Positions 18,347 through 28,092 of a stretch of DNA of 64,000 nucleotides are shown here, piece by piece (the stretch's first letter is position 1; each line of letters opens with the position of its first letter). Below the pieces are notes generated by a model. That model searched no databases, was not told the origin of the DNA, and saw only the letters and a program-made list of their open reading frames with translations. Source of the stretch: Pseudomonas sp. MWU16-30317 (GTDB lineage: Bacteria > Pseudomonadota > Gammaproteobacteria > Pseudomonadales > Pseudomonadaceae); NCBI RefSeq assembly GCF_020515695.1, contig NZ_JAIWJA010000001.1, positions 186,001 to 250,000 of the forward strand, in the 5' to 3' direction. The position numbers and the translations under genes were made by a program.

Positions 18347-19372
18347 ATGACTTACCCCCGTATCGGCTTCGCCTGCATGTACCGCCACCCTGAGCGGAAC
18401 CTGTCGGCCAGCCAATTGAAACTGGCAGAGACGCCCTTCAACCCGCGCACCACCACCTTGCGCTGGATGGACAGCGTGACGCCGCAGGTGGCCCAGGACA
18501 AGCTGATCGAGGTGGTAACCCACAACCTCGCGGCGCAGCTGCGCCTGCTGGCCTACACCGCCGAGCTGCCCGCGCCGTTGCGCATGGTGCGCCTGAGCAG
18601 CGATTTGCTGCCGTTCTACAGCCACGTCAAGGTTCGCGACTTCTATCGGCAACCGGCCATTCAAGCCTGGCTCGGCGAAGGCTTCGCCGCCATCGGCGCG
18701 CTGGCGCGCCAGGCGCAGATCCGCCTGTCGTTCCACCCCGGGCAATATTGCGTGCTCGGTTCGGACCGGCCCGAGGTGGTCGAAAACAGCCTCGCCGAAT
18801 TCGAATACCACGCCGACATGATCCGCATGATGGGCTACGGCGTGCGTTTCCAGGACCTCAAATGCAACGTGCACATCGCCGGCCGCCTGGGGGCCGAAGG
18901 TATCCGGGGCATCTGGTCGCAGCTCTCCGAGGTGGCGCGCAACTGCATCACCTTCGAGAACGAAGAAAAGACCTACGGCGTCGACGACTGTCTGCAACTG
19001 GCCGACCTGGCGCCCGTGGTGCTCGACATTCACCACTGCTGGATCAACGAGAACGACTACATCGCGGTAGACGATCCGCGCGTCGAGCGCATCATCGACA
19101 GTTGGCGCGGCGTACGCCCGACCATGCACTACTCGCAGCCGCCTGAGCACCTGCAGGCGCTGGGATTTTCAGCCGAGCACAAGCTCGAGATGCCGGCGTT
19201 GCTCGAGGCGGTGAACAAGCGCGACCTTTACGCCCATAGCGACCGCATGTGGAACCGCTGGACCAATGAGTACGCGCTACAGTTCTTGCCACGGTTCGAC
19301 ATCATGTTCGAGGCCAAGGACAAGAACCTGGCGACGTTGGCGTTTTATGAGGAGTATCTGGTGGGCGCTTGA
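18347..19372 (+). CDS. uvsE: UV damage endonuclease (UVDE/UvsE family)
   Basis: TIM-barrel DNA repair nuclease of 341 aa that nicks 5' to UV photoproducts in a nucleotide-excision-independent route. Metal-binding regions typical of the family are present: LSFHPGQYCVLGS, KCNVHIAGRLG, ITFENEEKTYG and VVLDIHHCWIN. The ATG at 18347 is preceded by ACAGGA. It is sandwiched between the sugar-acid transporter and the phytochrome system. The neighbourhood with a light sensor is suggestive, but the genes converge and share no promoter. Confidence 0.88.
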   Translation: MTYPRIGFACMYRHPERNLSASQLKLAETPFNPRTTTLRWMDSVTPQVAQDKLIEVVTHNLAAQLRLLAYTAELPAPLRMVRLSSDLLPFYSHVKVRDFYRQPAIQAWLGEGFAAIGALARQAQIRLSFHPGQYCVLGSDRPEVVENSLAEFEYHADMIRMMGYGVRFQDLKCNVHIAGRLGAEGIRGIWSQLSEVARNCITFENEEKTYGVDDCLQLADLAPVVLDIHHCWINENDYIAVDDPRVERIIDSWRGVRPTMHYSQPPEHLQALGFSAEHKLEMPALLEAVNKRDLYAHSDRMWNRWTNEYALQFLPRFDIMFEAKDKNLATLAFYEEYLVGA

Positions 19373-19453
19373 TTGTGTGGCCAGTGCTGAGTTGTGCGCG
19401 CATCAGCCGATGGTTGGCCTGAACTCGGTCTGCGCATGCCGTTTGCACAAGGC

Positions 19454-19846
19454 TCAGCCATGGCCACTGCCGGGCGGCAGCAGTTCATTCAACGCATCGC
19501 TCAGCTGCCCCATGCTGAACGGCTTGGCCACACAGTCGCGATCCGCCCACGTCTCAGGAATGCCCAGCCGGCCATAGCCGGTACAGAAGATGAACGGGAT
19601 GCCTCGATGGGCAATCTCGGCGGCGATCGGGAACGACGTGCCGCCGATGATATTGATGTCCAGAATCGCCAGGTCATAATCCCCTGTGCGGGCGTACTCC
19701 ACCCCTTCGCTCAGGGTGCTGGCATGGCGGGCGGTCGCGTAGCCGAGCTCTTCGAGCATGGTCTCGATGAGCATTGCGAGCATGGTCTCGTCCTCGACGA
19801 TAAACACTTTGGGGCGCAGCAGTTGCTCATTGACCGACAGGCTCAT
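19454..19846 (-). CDS. single-domain response regulator coupled to phytochrome kinase
   Basis: Receiver-only protein of 130 aa. The acidic pocket is VFIVEDE, the phospho-acceptor is Asp63 in LAILDINI, and the conserved Thr and Lys are in FIFCTGYG and VAKPFS. No output domain follows, so it either relays phosphate or binds a partner. The FxTGYG style is typical of receivers paired with HWE/HisKA_2 kinases, fitting the second kinase module of the upstream gene. Its ATG at 19846 overlaps that gene's stop (ATGA), so the pair is translationally coupled. Confidence 0.85.
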   Translation of the reverse strand: MSLSVNEQLLRPKVFIVEDETMLAMLIETMLEELGYATARHASTLSEGVEYARTGDYDLAILDINIIGGTSFPIAAEIAHRGIPFIFCTGYGRLGIPETWADRDCVAKPFSMGQLSDALNELLPPGSGHG

Positions 19847-22800
19847 GAATCGCCGTCCGCTTTTTCTAGCCAGGGCAGGGTCATGCACCAACTCAGCCCT
19901 GTGGCGGCGAACCGCACCTGGGCTGTGCCATTGAGCTCGCGCTCGATACTGCGGCGGATCAGTCGAAAGCCGAAACCTTCGAAGGTGGTTGCGGCGACGG
20001 GCGGCCCGTCGGCTTCAAGCCAGTGAAGTTTCAAGGTGCGGGGGCTCGTGGTGGCGTTCAAGGTGGCAGTCAGGGTGATGTGTCCACCCGGTGATGAGTG
20101 CAGCGCCGAAAGCGCCCCATGCTGCACGGCGTTGGCCATCAGCTCGTGAAACACCATCGACAGCGACAGCGAGGTTCTGGGTTCCAGCGTGACCGGGTCG
20201 CCGAGCAACAGGATCCGACGGGTGCCCCCGTCGGTTCGCTGCAGTTGCGCAATCAAATCCTCCAGCTCGCTGGACAGCCACTCTGCCCGCGCAAGGGCAT
20301 CATGGGCCTGGCTCAGGGCCAGGAGGCGGGCATCGAAACTCTGCCGAAACGTCGCCAGTGAATCGGAGTTGCTGGCGGTCAGGGACGCAATCGCCTGCAC
20401 GGTCGCCAAGGTGTTTTTCACCCGATGATTGAGCTCGTTGAGTAACCCTGCGCGGGTGGCGCGATCCTCCAGTTGCTGGCGCTCGAGCTTGCCCGAAATC
20501 GACTGGGCCAGGCGCGCGGTAGTACCGCTCTGCTTGAGTACCACCCGTTCGTTAGCGGTCACCGGCCCTGAGTGAGCGGGCACGCTGAAGGTGAAGACGC
20601 TGCCGCAACCGGGGTCGCTATGGGCCCACAGGCGACCGCCGTGGGCCGCGACGATGCCTTGCGAGATATACAGCCCTAGGCCATTGCCACGCGGATTGCC
20701 TTCCTTGACCGACCAATAGCGCTGGAATATATACGTCAGGTTCTGCGCCGGGATGCCAATGCCGTTGTCGGCCACCTTGAACAGCACATCACCGCCGTCG
20801 GCAATCACATCGATATCGATGGTGCCGCCCTGCGGCGTGAACTTGATCGCATTGCCGACCAGGTTGGACAGCACCTGGAAAATGCGCTCCGGATCGGCAT
20901 CGATCACCAGGCCGTCGGCCGCCGTGCAATTGAGTTCGATCTGCTTGGCGTTGGTCAGGGTCACCAGCAACGCGCAGGTTTCTTCCAGCAGGCCGGTGAC
21001 GCTCAGCGGCTGGCGGGACAGCTGGTAGCGGCCGGCTTCGATCCTGGCGGTGTCGAGCAGATCTTCGAGCAGGCTGTTGATGCGCGTCGTGGCGTTTTCG
21101 ATGGTGCCCAGGGCGCGGCGAATGTGGCGGTTTTCGAGTGAGCTGTCGCTGACCGCCCAGCGTTGCATCATCCCGCATTGCATGATGATGATCGACATCG
21201 GGTTGCGCAGGTCATGGGAGACCACCGCCACCAGTTCGTCGCGCATGCGCACGGCCTCTTGCTCGCGCCGCACCTGGCGTTCCAGGTCGCGCTCAAGCGC
21301 CGAACGGCGAATATCCTCGGCGGCATACAGATCGCCTCGGGACCACGGTTGGGCGATGCCGACGACCTGTTCTTCCCACACGTCGAACGATTGCCGTGGA
21401 TGCAGGCGCTGGCTCGCCGCGCCGACAGACCCAGGGCGCAGGTGGTCGGCCGGATTGCCACTCCACTGCATGCTGGAGGTGAGCTGCGGGCGGAACCATA
21501 TCACTGCGTTGTCCACGGGCTTGGGCAGCACGAAAGCGATGACGCCGCTGGCCACGTCTCGGTAAGCCGCAGCGGGCGGGTGTTCCTGTTGCAGTGCTGC
21601 GCTATGGAACAGGCCCAGACCTTGCAGCCCCTGGGTGCGCTCGTTGAGCTTTTTGCGGATCAGACCGACATCGCGGATCCACTGGTGCAAGACGCGGACC
21701 TGCGCGGGCGTCGGGCAGCTACCGAACAACTGCAGGTCATCCTCGATCAGCACCGCCACGCCAGTGGCCTGGGGCAGGGATTGCAGCAAGTCGGCGCGTG
21801 TCGCCAGCCCGGCGAGGATTTCCCGGTCGGCGCTGGCCATGGCTTCGGCCAACTGCCCGAGCATCAGAACCTTGCCTTCGCGACCCTGCTGTATCTGACT
21901 GGCGAAGATGGCGCAGATCTTCACCGACAGCAGTTGGCCGATCAGGGCGCAGGCGTCGCGGTATTCGCGCGGTACCAGCAACGGGGCAGGGTGACTGCAG
22001 GTGATCAGCCCCCAGAGTTCGCCGTCCTCCAGCAGCGAGATGCTCATCGAGGACTGCACGCCCATGTTCTTCAGGTATTCGCAGTGCACCGGCGACACGC
22101 TGCGCAGGGTCGAGAAGCTCAAGTCCAGCGGTTGTCCGGTATCCGGTCGCAGCACAGGCACCAGCGGCACCGGCACGTAGGTGGCATCGGGGATCACCCG
22201 GATCCAGTTCAGGCGATACAGCGCCCGCGCCTGGGCGGGGATGTCCGAGGCCGGGAAATTCAGCCCGCTGTAGCTGGGCAGGCTGCCGGTCAGTGCTTGG
22301 GCCACCACCTTGCCGTGGCCCTCGGGTTCGAAGCGATAGATGATGACTCGGTCATAACCGGTCAACGCTTGAATCTCGTGCACGCTGATATCGAACAGCG
22401 TCTCCAGGGTGCTGGCGGCCTGCAAGTTGCGCAGCACTCGGGTGATGGTCCTTGATTGCTCCTGCGCCGGCTGCACGAAGGGCTCGAGTTCGATGATCAG
22501 CAGGTGTTCATGGCGGTGCAGCGCAGCGCTATAGTCGGCCTCGCCAAAACTGACGCGGATGGGGTCGCCATCGGCGCTCGGCCCTTGGGCATACGCCTGC
22601 TCGATCAATTGCGCCTGATGCGCCGGTATCAACGACGACAGGAGTATCCCCAGCAGCGCGTCACAGTCGAGCCCTGATGCGCCAGCGCAATTGGCACTGA
22701 CCTGCTGGATCCGCAGGGGCTGGCCGGCCAGGCTGAGCAACAGGCCGTGGGGCTGTATGGCACCGGGTACACGAATGGGCTCGTCGGCGCAGTCGGCCAG

Positions 22801-22863
22801 TGCGGCGTCGAGTGCGGCGTCGATTGGGGGGGCGCTGCGTACCTGCGGGGTGTGCTCGAGCAT
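19843..22863 (-). CDS. bacteriophytochrome with tandem HisKA and HWE kinase modules
   Basis: Red/far-red light sensor kinase of 1006 aa. The order is PAS-GAF-PHY photosensory core (~20-510), HisKA with His550 (VVSHDLRNP), HATPase_c (DNGIGIP and GNGLGLYI), then a second kinase region ~790-1006 with HWE-type His813 (ELNHRVKNTL), VFHELMANAVQHGA and the HWLEADGP tryptophan-glutamate motif. Biliverdin attachment is supported by Cys25 (DCADEPI, followed by IQPHG) and the pocket by Asp207 (PASDIP). GGAG precedes the chosen ATG at 22863. No heme oxygenase gene (bphO) is adjacent. Two complete kinase modules in one phytochrome are unusual. Confidence 0.9.
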   Translation of the reverse strand: MLEHTPQVRSAPPIDAALDAALADCADEPIRVPGAIQPHGLLLSLAGQPLRIQQVSANCAGASGLDCDALLGILLSSLIPAHQAQLIEQAYAQGPSADGDPIRVSFGEADYSAALHRHEHLLIIELEPFVQPAQEQSRTITRVLRNLQAASTLETLFDISVHEIQALTGYDRVIIYRFEPEGHGKVVAQALTGSLPSYSGLNFPASDIPAQARALYRLNWIRVIPDATYVPVPLVPVLRPDTGQPLDLSFSTLRSVSPVHCEYLKNMGVQSSMSISLLEDGELWGLITCSHPAPLLVPREYRDACALIGQLLSVKICAIFASQIQQGREGKVLMLGQLAEAMASADREILAGLATRADLLQSLPQATGVAVLIEDDLQLFGSCPTPAQVRVLHQWIRDVGLIRKKLNERTQGLQGLGLFHSAALQQEHPPAAAYRDVASGVIAFVLPKPVDNAVIWFRPQLTSSMQWSGNPADHLRPGSVGAASQRLHPRQSFDVWEEQVVGIAQPWSRGDLYAAEDIRRSALERDLERQVRREQEAVRMRDELVAVVSHDLRNPMSIIIMQCGMMQRWAVSDSSLENRHIRRALGTIENATTRINSLLEDLLDTARIEAGRYQLSRQPLSVTGLLEETCALLVTLTNAKQIELNCTAADGLVIDADPERIFQVLSNLVGNAIKFTPQGGTIDIDVIADGGDVLFKVADNGIGIPAQNLTYIFQRYWSVKEGNPRGNGLGLYISQGIVAAHGGRLWAHSDPGCGSVFTFSVPAHSGPVTANERVVLKQSGTTARLAQSISGKLERQQLEDRATRAGLLNELNHRVKNTLATVQAIASLTASNSDSLATFRQSFDARLLALSQAHDALARAEWLSSELEDLIAQLQRTDGGTRRILLLGDPVTLEPRTSLSLSMVFHELMANAVQHGALSALHSSPGGHITLTATLNATTSPRTLKLHWLEADGPPVAATTFEGFGFRLIRRSIERELNGTAQVRFAATGLSWCMTLPWLEKADGDS

Positions 22864-23256
22864 GGCGCGAACTCCAAGGGTTTTCAGGTGGGTACGGCTG
22901 GGCGCTGCAATCGGCAGGCGGATCGATGCAGTGAGGTTTTCAGTCGGCCACAGTGAAGCAGGGGCAGTCAGAGGCCCGGATGGACGCGCAAGGCTATGCG
23001 AGGTTACCGCGAAGGTGCGGCGTGAAGACGTGGGGATGGCAAGCCGGCTTGATGAGGTATGGACAGCGTGGCCTGCCTGAGGACGCGTCACCATAACAGG
23101 ACATTGGGCCTTGCGTATGGTCTTTGGTCGATCTGCGCTGGCCGCCGTTCGGGCACTGGCGTATCGTTCGCACCGCGCGGGCGTTCGGCAAGGCCCGCAG
23201 GCCCGAAAACGGGCACCGTGAATGCCTTGCCAGCCTCTTCAGTTCGAGTACCGACA
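22864..23256. other. intergenic region between divergent phytochrome and MATE genes
   Basis: About 390 bases. It should hold the promoters of the phytochrome operon (leftward) and the MATE gene (rightward). Frames run through it on both strands but lack ribosome sites and recognisable products. I see no repeat or hairpin of note. Confidence 0.4.
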
Positions 23257-24612
23257 ATGACGCTTGCCCGCGCCAGATTTACCCAGGGCTCTGTTGCTGG
23301 CCATCTGATCGAGACCGCCAGTACCAGCGCAGTGAGCCTGCTCGCGGTATTTCTGGTCGATATTTTTACCCTGATCTATGTGTCCAGGCTCGACGATCAG
23401 GTCGCGTTGGCGGCCGTCGGCCTGGCCAAGATGCTGATGTTCATCAACAGTGCCTTCGCCTCCGGGGTGGTCACCGCAGCCGGTGCGGTGCTGTCCGCGC
23501 GTATCGGCAAGCATGCGTCGCGGGCGCTGGCGCAGTGGGTCACGCACCTGTTGCTGATGGTGCTGGGTGTCGCTGCCGGGGTCGCGGTCATCGAGTGGTT
23601 GGCGGTTGCGCACCTGGGCCAGTGGTTGGGGGCCGATGCCGACACCTATCAGCGCGCCCGGCATTTTATCGCCATCGTACTGCCGTGCAGCGTGCTGGCG
23701 GCTGCCATGCAACTGTGCGCGCAGATGCTCAGGGCCCAAGGCCATGTGCGTGCGGCATTGCTGGTGCCGCTGGCAGGGGCAATCACTTTGGCGCTGGCCG
23801 ACCCGTTGTTCATCTTTGCGTTCGGCTTCGGGCTGGAGGGGGCGGCGATTTCTTACGGGGTGTCCACTGTGGTGGCGCTGGCCCTCGGCCTGGCGTTGGT
23901 ACGGCGGCATATCGGCGTGTCGCCTGCCGTGCGTTTCAAACACCTCAAGCTGCATGTCGGCCTGACCTGGCCCATCGCATTGCCGGCCATGCTCGCCAAC
24001 CTCGCCATGCCGGTGGGCATCACCTATCTGATGCTGGTGCTCACGGGGCTCGGCGCTTCGGCCTTGGCGGGCATGGCGGTGATCGATCGGATCCTGCAGT
24101 TCGGCTATTGCGCATTCTTTGCCTTGCCCAGCGCCCTGGTGCCGGTGCTGGCGCAAAACCTGGGGGCCGGGCTGGATGGGCGCGTGCGTACCGCCATTCG
24201 GGTGATCCGCAGGCTGGTGGTGGGCTATGGTTTGTCGATATGGCTTTTGCTGATAGTGTTCGGGCCCTGGATCGCCGATTACTTCCACCTGGTGGACGAC
24301 GGGCGCGCCATGTTTTTAGCGTTCACGCGGTTCGGGGCGGGGCTGTGGATCCTTTACGGGCTGGACTTCGTCGCCCAATCGATGTTCCTGACCCTGTCCC
24401 GCGCCTGGTGGGTCCCGGCGTTTGGCTGGTTGCGCGGTACCTTGGGCACCGTGCCGTTCGTGTACGCGGGTAGCCAGTGGTACGGCGCCAGCGGCGCGCT
24501 TGTCGCGATGTGGTGCGGCAACGCGCTGGTGGCGCTGTTGGCGATACTGACGGCTGCGGTTCAGGCACGGCGGTTTTTTCAGGCGCGCGAGCCCGTGCTC
24601 GGCGGCCCTTGA
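23257..24612 (+). CDS. MATE-family efflux transporter
   Basis: Multidrug and toxin extrusion family protein of 451 aa with about twelve membrane spans. The N-terminal half has the TLIYVSRLDDQVALAAVGLA region and the second half mirrors it (LVLTGLGASALAGMAVIDR), as expected for the two-bundle fold. It uses a Na+ or H+ gradient to export cationic compounds. The start at 23257 is the first ATG fitting the family; no strong ribosome site is visible, so an upstream GTG at 23218 is possible. The TetR gene 61 bases downstream on the same strand probably regulates this unit. Confidence 0.85.
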   Translation: MTLARARFTQGSVAGHLIETASTSAVSLLAVFLVDIFTLIYVSRLDDQVALAAVGLAKMLMFINSAFASGVVTAAGAVLSARIGKHASRALAQWVTHLLLMVLGVAAGVAVIEWLAVAHLGQWLGADADTYQRARHFIAIVLPCSVLAAAMQLCAQMLRAQGHVRAALLVPLAGAITLALADPLFIFAFGFGLEGAAISYGVSTVVALALGLALVRRHIGVSPAVRFKHLKLHVGLTWPIALPAMLANLAMPVGITYLMLVLTGLGASALAGMAVIDRILQFGYCAFFALPSALVPVLAQNLGAGLDGRVRTAIRVIRRLVVGYGLSIWLLLIVFGPWIADYFHLVDDGRAMFLAFTRFGAGLWILYGLDFVAQSMFLTLSRAWWVPAFGWLRGTLGTVPFVYAGSQWYGASGALVAMWCGNALVALLAILTAAVQARRFFQAREPVLGGP

Positions 24613-24673
24613 CCCTAAGATCGGGCCGCTGCCAGAGCGAGCAGTCAGTACGGCCAACAGTTAACGGAATTCA

Positions 24674-25321
24674 ATGCCAGTGACGGATACTCAAAACGAC
24701 GCTCCAGCGTCCCCCGCACCAAAGCGCCGCCGCGCGCCAAAAGGCGAAATGCGCCGTATGGCCTTGCTCGACGCGGCCACCGAAGTGTTCGCCCGCGACG
24801 GCTACCTGGGCGCTTCCATGCGCGATGTCGCCGATATCGCCGGGATCACCACCGTCGGTTTGCTGCACCACTTTCCCAACAAGGTTGCCCTGCTGCGCGC
24901 CATGCTTGATCGGCGCGACGAACGCGTGGTCGAGCGCTTCGGCGATCTTGATACCGCGCCGACAGTGGAAGGGTTCGTGAAGTTTCTCAAGCTGAGCATG
25001 AGCTTCAGCGTCGAGGACGCGCGCGAATGCCAGGCCTCGGTGATGATCAATACCGAAAGCCTCTCGGACAAGCATCCGGCGTTTGCCTGGTATCAGGAAA
25101 AGTTCGAGATCGTCCACGGCCATGCGCAGGCGCACCTGGCATCGCTGGTCGAAGCAGGGGAGATACGCCCGGGCGTCGACGTGAAAGCCTTGGCCCAGGA
25201 GATCTTTTCAATGATGGATGGCTTGCAGATCCAATGGCTCAGGGGTCGCAAGCGTGTCGACGTCATGGCGGTCTTCGACGTCTACCTGCAGCGCTTGGCC
25301 AGGGATCTCAAGGCCGGCTGA
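24674..25321 (+). CDS. TetR-family transcriptional regulator
   Basis: Regulator of 215 aa. The N-terminus is basic (PKRRRAPKGEMRR), then comes the TetR helix-turn-helix (DVADIAGITTVGLLHHFPNK, ~50-70), and then a ligand-binding domain with a BetI/AcrR-like C-terminal part. It follows the MATE gene on the same strand. The intergenic hairpin at 25322 ends the transcript against the convergent beta-glucosidase gene. The ligand is unknown; a role in controlling the MATE exporter is inferred from context. Confidence 0.85.
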   Translation: MPVTDTQNDAPASPAPKRRRAPKGEMRRMALLDAATEVFARDGYLGASMRDVADIAGITTVGLLHHFPNKVALLRAMLDRRDERVVERFGDLDTAPTVEGFVKFLKLSMSFSVEDARECQASVMINTESLSDKHPAFAWYQEKFEIVHGHAQAHLASLVEAGEIRPGVDVKALAQEIFSMMDGLQIQWLRGRKRVDVMAVFDVYLQRLARDLKAG

Positions 25322-25341
25322 AGGGCTCGTCCGTGAGCCCT
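25322..25341. terminator. bidirectional hairpin between TetR and beta-glucosidase genes
   Basis: Seven-base arms AGGGCTC and GAGCCCT flank a six-base loop in the 27-base gap between two convergent genes. There is no strong T-tract, but the position fits a shared terminator. Confidence 0.6.
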
Positions 25342-25348
25342 CACACCC

Positions 25349-28042
25349 TTAGTAGGTTTGCGCGGTGTTGACCTGCACTGCCTTGCGCAGCGGGATCGGC
25401 AGCGGGTTGCTGTCGCGAGTGGTCAACTGCTCAGGATAGAGCGTGGTCAAGGTCTGGCTCAGCGACAGGTCGTCGGAGTCGGTACCCACGCGGATCTTGA
25501 ACTTGCCGGCATCGACGTTCCAGCTGTCGGTGTTCTCCACGTAGTAGGCCAGCGAGCGCGAGTCGAGCGGGATGCTCACCGTCTTGCTCTCGCCAGGCTT
25601 GAGGTACACCTTGGTGAAACCCTTGAGCTCTTTCTCCGGGCGATCGACCGCCGCGTTGACCGGTTGCACGTACAGCTGTGCGACTTCGTAGCCGGCCTTG
25701 TCGCCGGTGTTGGTCAGGGTGAACTTGGCGTTGATCGTGGCCCCAGGGGTCAGCACGTTGGACGACAGTTTCAGGTCGCTGTAGCCGAACGTGGTGTACG
25801 ACAGACCGAAGCCGAACGGGTACAGGGGCTTGGTGTGGTTCTTGTCATACGCGCGGTAGCCCAGGTACAGGCCTTCGCTGTAGGTCATGCTGGTCAGGGC
25901 GCTGTCGCCGCGGTACGCCGCAGGGTCCGGATAAGAGGCGTAGCTGGCGTTATCCTCGATGTTCTTGTCGATGGTGACCGGCAGCTTGCCCGACGGATTG
26001 ACCTTGCCGTAGAGGATCTCGGCCAGTGCCTGACCGCCTTGCTGGCCCGGCAGCCAGGCTTGCAGCGAGGCGCCGACTTTTTTCGCCCACGGCTGCATGT
26101 TCGCCACGCCGCCGCCGTGCATGACCACGATGGTGTTGGGGTTGGCCTTGGCCACGTAGCTGATCAGCTCGGCCTGTTGATCGGGCAGATCGAAGCCATG
26201 GTCGGAGCCTTCGCCTTCGTTTTCGTAGTTGGTGCCGACGGCCACGACCACGGCATCGTATTTGGCCAGGTCCTTGGGTGGACGCAACGCTGCCCAGCTC
26301 ATCTGTACGCCCGCCAGGCCGCCCAGTGCCGGGGTGAAGTTGGCCGCAGAGCGGCGGTATTCGAGCTTGACCGTGTACTGTTTGCCCGCCACCAGCGCGG
26401 CGGTCTTGCCGGACGTGACGATGGCGTTGACCACGTCGCCGGAGTGCGGAACGCCGTCGCTGTCGATCACCAGTTCGTCGTTGACCCAGACCTTGTAGGG
26501 GCCGTCGGCGCGGACCTTGAACACCTGCACGCCGGAAACCGTCGGCTTGATCTTGGCCGTGAAGCGCGCCGAGAAGGCGCCGGCGGTCGGGGTGAAACCA
26601 GACACCGCAGTGGTGCCGGCGTTGGTGACGTTGGTGCTGGTCGTCCAGTTGAAGTTCACGCCGGGTTCGACGCGGGTCAGCGCCGGATCACCCGAGAAGC
26701 TGGTGTTGGCGTAGTACTCGGCCTTGACGCCCGAGTTGCTGATGCCGCTGCTGCCGGTGGCCGGCTGGTACCACACCGACGCCTGCGGGTTGAGGCTCAG
26801 GTCCGACAGGTAGGTGACGTTCGCGCTGCTCGAGGCCAGTTGCTGCAAGCCGCTCAGCTCGGTGACGTAGCTGTTGGGCGGCGAGTTGGCGGTGCCGAAC
26901 GGTGAGGCCGGCGCCTGGGCGGCCCAGTCACCGATCACCGCGATGTTGGCGGATTTGGCCAATGGCAACAGGGGCTTGCCGGTGCTGGTGTTTTCGTTGC
27001 GCAGCAGCACGATGGCTTCGCGCGCGGTATCCAGCGCCGCGCGGGCGCCGTATTCGGTGTGCACCAGGGTCTGCGCGGTGTTCGGGTGTTCCTGCAGGTC
27101 GTAGCTGACGATCCCGCGCAGGTTGCGCTTGACCTTGTCGTCGATGACGTTCTGGGTCAGCTGTCCGCTCCACAGGTACGGCATCAGGTTGGCTTCGGTG
27201 AATTGCAGGCCCGATGGCATGTCGATGTCGGTGCCGGCCCAGGCGCCCTTGAAGGCATCATGGATGGCGTTGAAGTCACTGATCACCATGCCTTGATAGC
27301 CCCACTCACCTTTGAGCACCTCGGTGATCAGGTGGTGGTTTTCGCAGGCATAGTCACCGTTGATCTTGTTTAATCCGCACATGATCGAAGCGACGTTGGC
27401 GTTCTTGACCATCGATTCGAAGCCCGGCAGGTACAGCTCGCGCAGGGTGCGTTCGTCGACGATGACGTTGAGCGCCTGGCGGTTGGCTTCCTGTTCGTTG
27501 GCCAGGTAGTGCTTGCCGCTGGCCTGGATGCCCTGGGCCTGGATGGCGTTGACCACTGCCGGGGCGAGGACGGCGCCGAGGAACGGATCTTCACCGCTCA
27601 GGTACTCGGCCGAGCGACCGCCGTACGGGGTGCGGTACAGGTTGGCGCCGGGTGAGAGCATCTGCTGGCCGCCGGAGATACGGGTTTCGTAGGCGATGGC
27701 CAGGCCGAACTCTTTGGCGCGGTTGATGCTCCAGGTCGCCGCGAGTGCCGACTGCGACGGGTACGCGGCGCCGAAGGTGGCGTTGTTGACGTGCACGCCC
27801 ATGGACGAGTCATAGGCGATCGTGCCCTGGATGCCCCACTTGAGCAGCGACGGGATCATGTGCCCGTCGTTGACGCGGGTGAAGTTGATTTTTTCCGACT
27901 GGCTCATGTTGTCGAGGATCGAGCTGACGCGGGCCTCGACGGCGTTACCGGTGGCGGGCGTGACTTCGGCCAACGCCAGGTTGGCCTGGCCAATGCTGAA
28001 GGCCAGCAGGCTCAGGCCCAAGGTCTGTTTGAAAGCGGACAC
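25349..28042 (-). CDS. secreted GH3 beta-glucosidase with PA14 insert
   Basis: Glycoside hydrolase family 3 enzyme of 897 aa that removes terminal beta-glucosyl (or xylosyl) residues outside the cytoplasm. A GTG start at 28042 is chosen because AAAAGGA lies about eight bases upstream and gives a clean signal peptide (LGLSLLAFSIGQ, cut near ALA). The catalytic barrel includes KHYLANEQE and the nucleophile region MVISDFNAIHDA. A PA14 domain is inserted at ~420-580 (AEYYANTSFSG, VKLEYRRSA), and a fibronectin-type C-terminal domain follows. An 18-residue longer form from the ATG at 28096 would overlap the upstream small gene (ATGA) and lose the signal peptide. Confidence 0.9.
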   Translation of the reverse strand: MSAFKQTLGLSLLAFSIGQANLALAEVTPATGNAVEARVSSILDNMSQSEKINFTRVNDGHMIPSLLKWGIQGTIAYDSSMGVHVNNATFGAAYPSQSALAATWSINRAKEFGLAIAYETRISGGQQMLSPGANLYRTPYGGRSAEYLSGEDPFLGAVLAPAVVNAIQAQGIQASGKHYLANEQEANRQALNVIVDERTLRELYLPGFESMVKNANVASIMCGLNKINGDYACENHHLITEVLKGEWGYQGMVISDFNAIHDAFKGAWAGTDIDMPSGLQFTEANLMPYLWSGQLTQNVIDDKVKRNLRGIVSYDLQEHPNTAQTLVHTEYGARAALDTAREAIVLLRNENTSTGKPLLPLAKSANIAVIGDWAAQAPASPFGTANSPPNSYVTELSGLQQLASSSANVTYLSDLSLNPQASVWYQPATGSSGISNSGVKAEYYANTSFSGDPALTRVEPGVNFNWTTSTNVTNAGTTAVSGFTPTAGAFSARFTAKIKPTVSGVQVFKVRADGPYKVWVNDELVIDSDGVPHSGDVVNAIVTSGKTAALVAGKQYTVKLEYRRSAANFTPALGGLAGVQMSWAALRPPKDLAKYDAVVVAVGTNYENEGEGSDHGFDLPDQQAELISYVAKANPNTIVVMHGGGVANMQPWAKKVGASLQAWLPGQQGGQALAEILYGKVNPSGKLPVTIDKNIEDNASYASYPDPAAYRGDSALTSMTYSEGLYLGYRAYDKNHTKPLYPFGFGLSYTTFGYSDLKLSSNVLTPGATINAKFTLTNTGDKAGYEVAQLYVQPVNAAVDRPEKELKGFTKVYLKPGESKTVSIPLDSRSLAYYVENTDSWNVDAGKFKIRVGTDSDDLSLSQTLTTLYPEQLTTRDSNPLPIPLRKAVQVNTAQTY

Positions 28043-28092
28043 GGCATAGGTCCTTTTAGGTGTAGCGAACGAAAGGGCAGGGCACGCAGGGT

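Noticed and set aside
22994..23257. 87-codon minus-strand frame upstream of the phytochrome gene
   Set aside because: The composition looks random, it lacks a ribosome site, and it overlaps the promoter area of two divergent genes.
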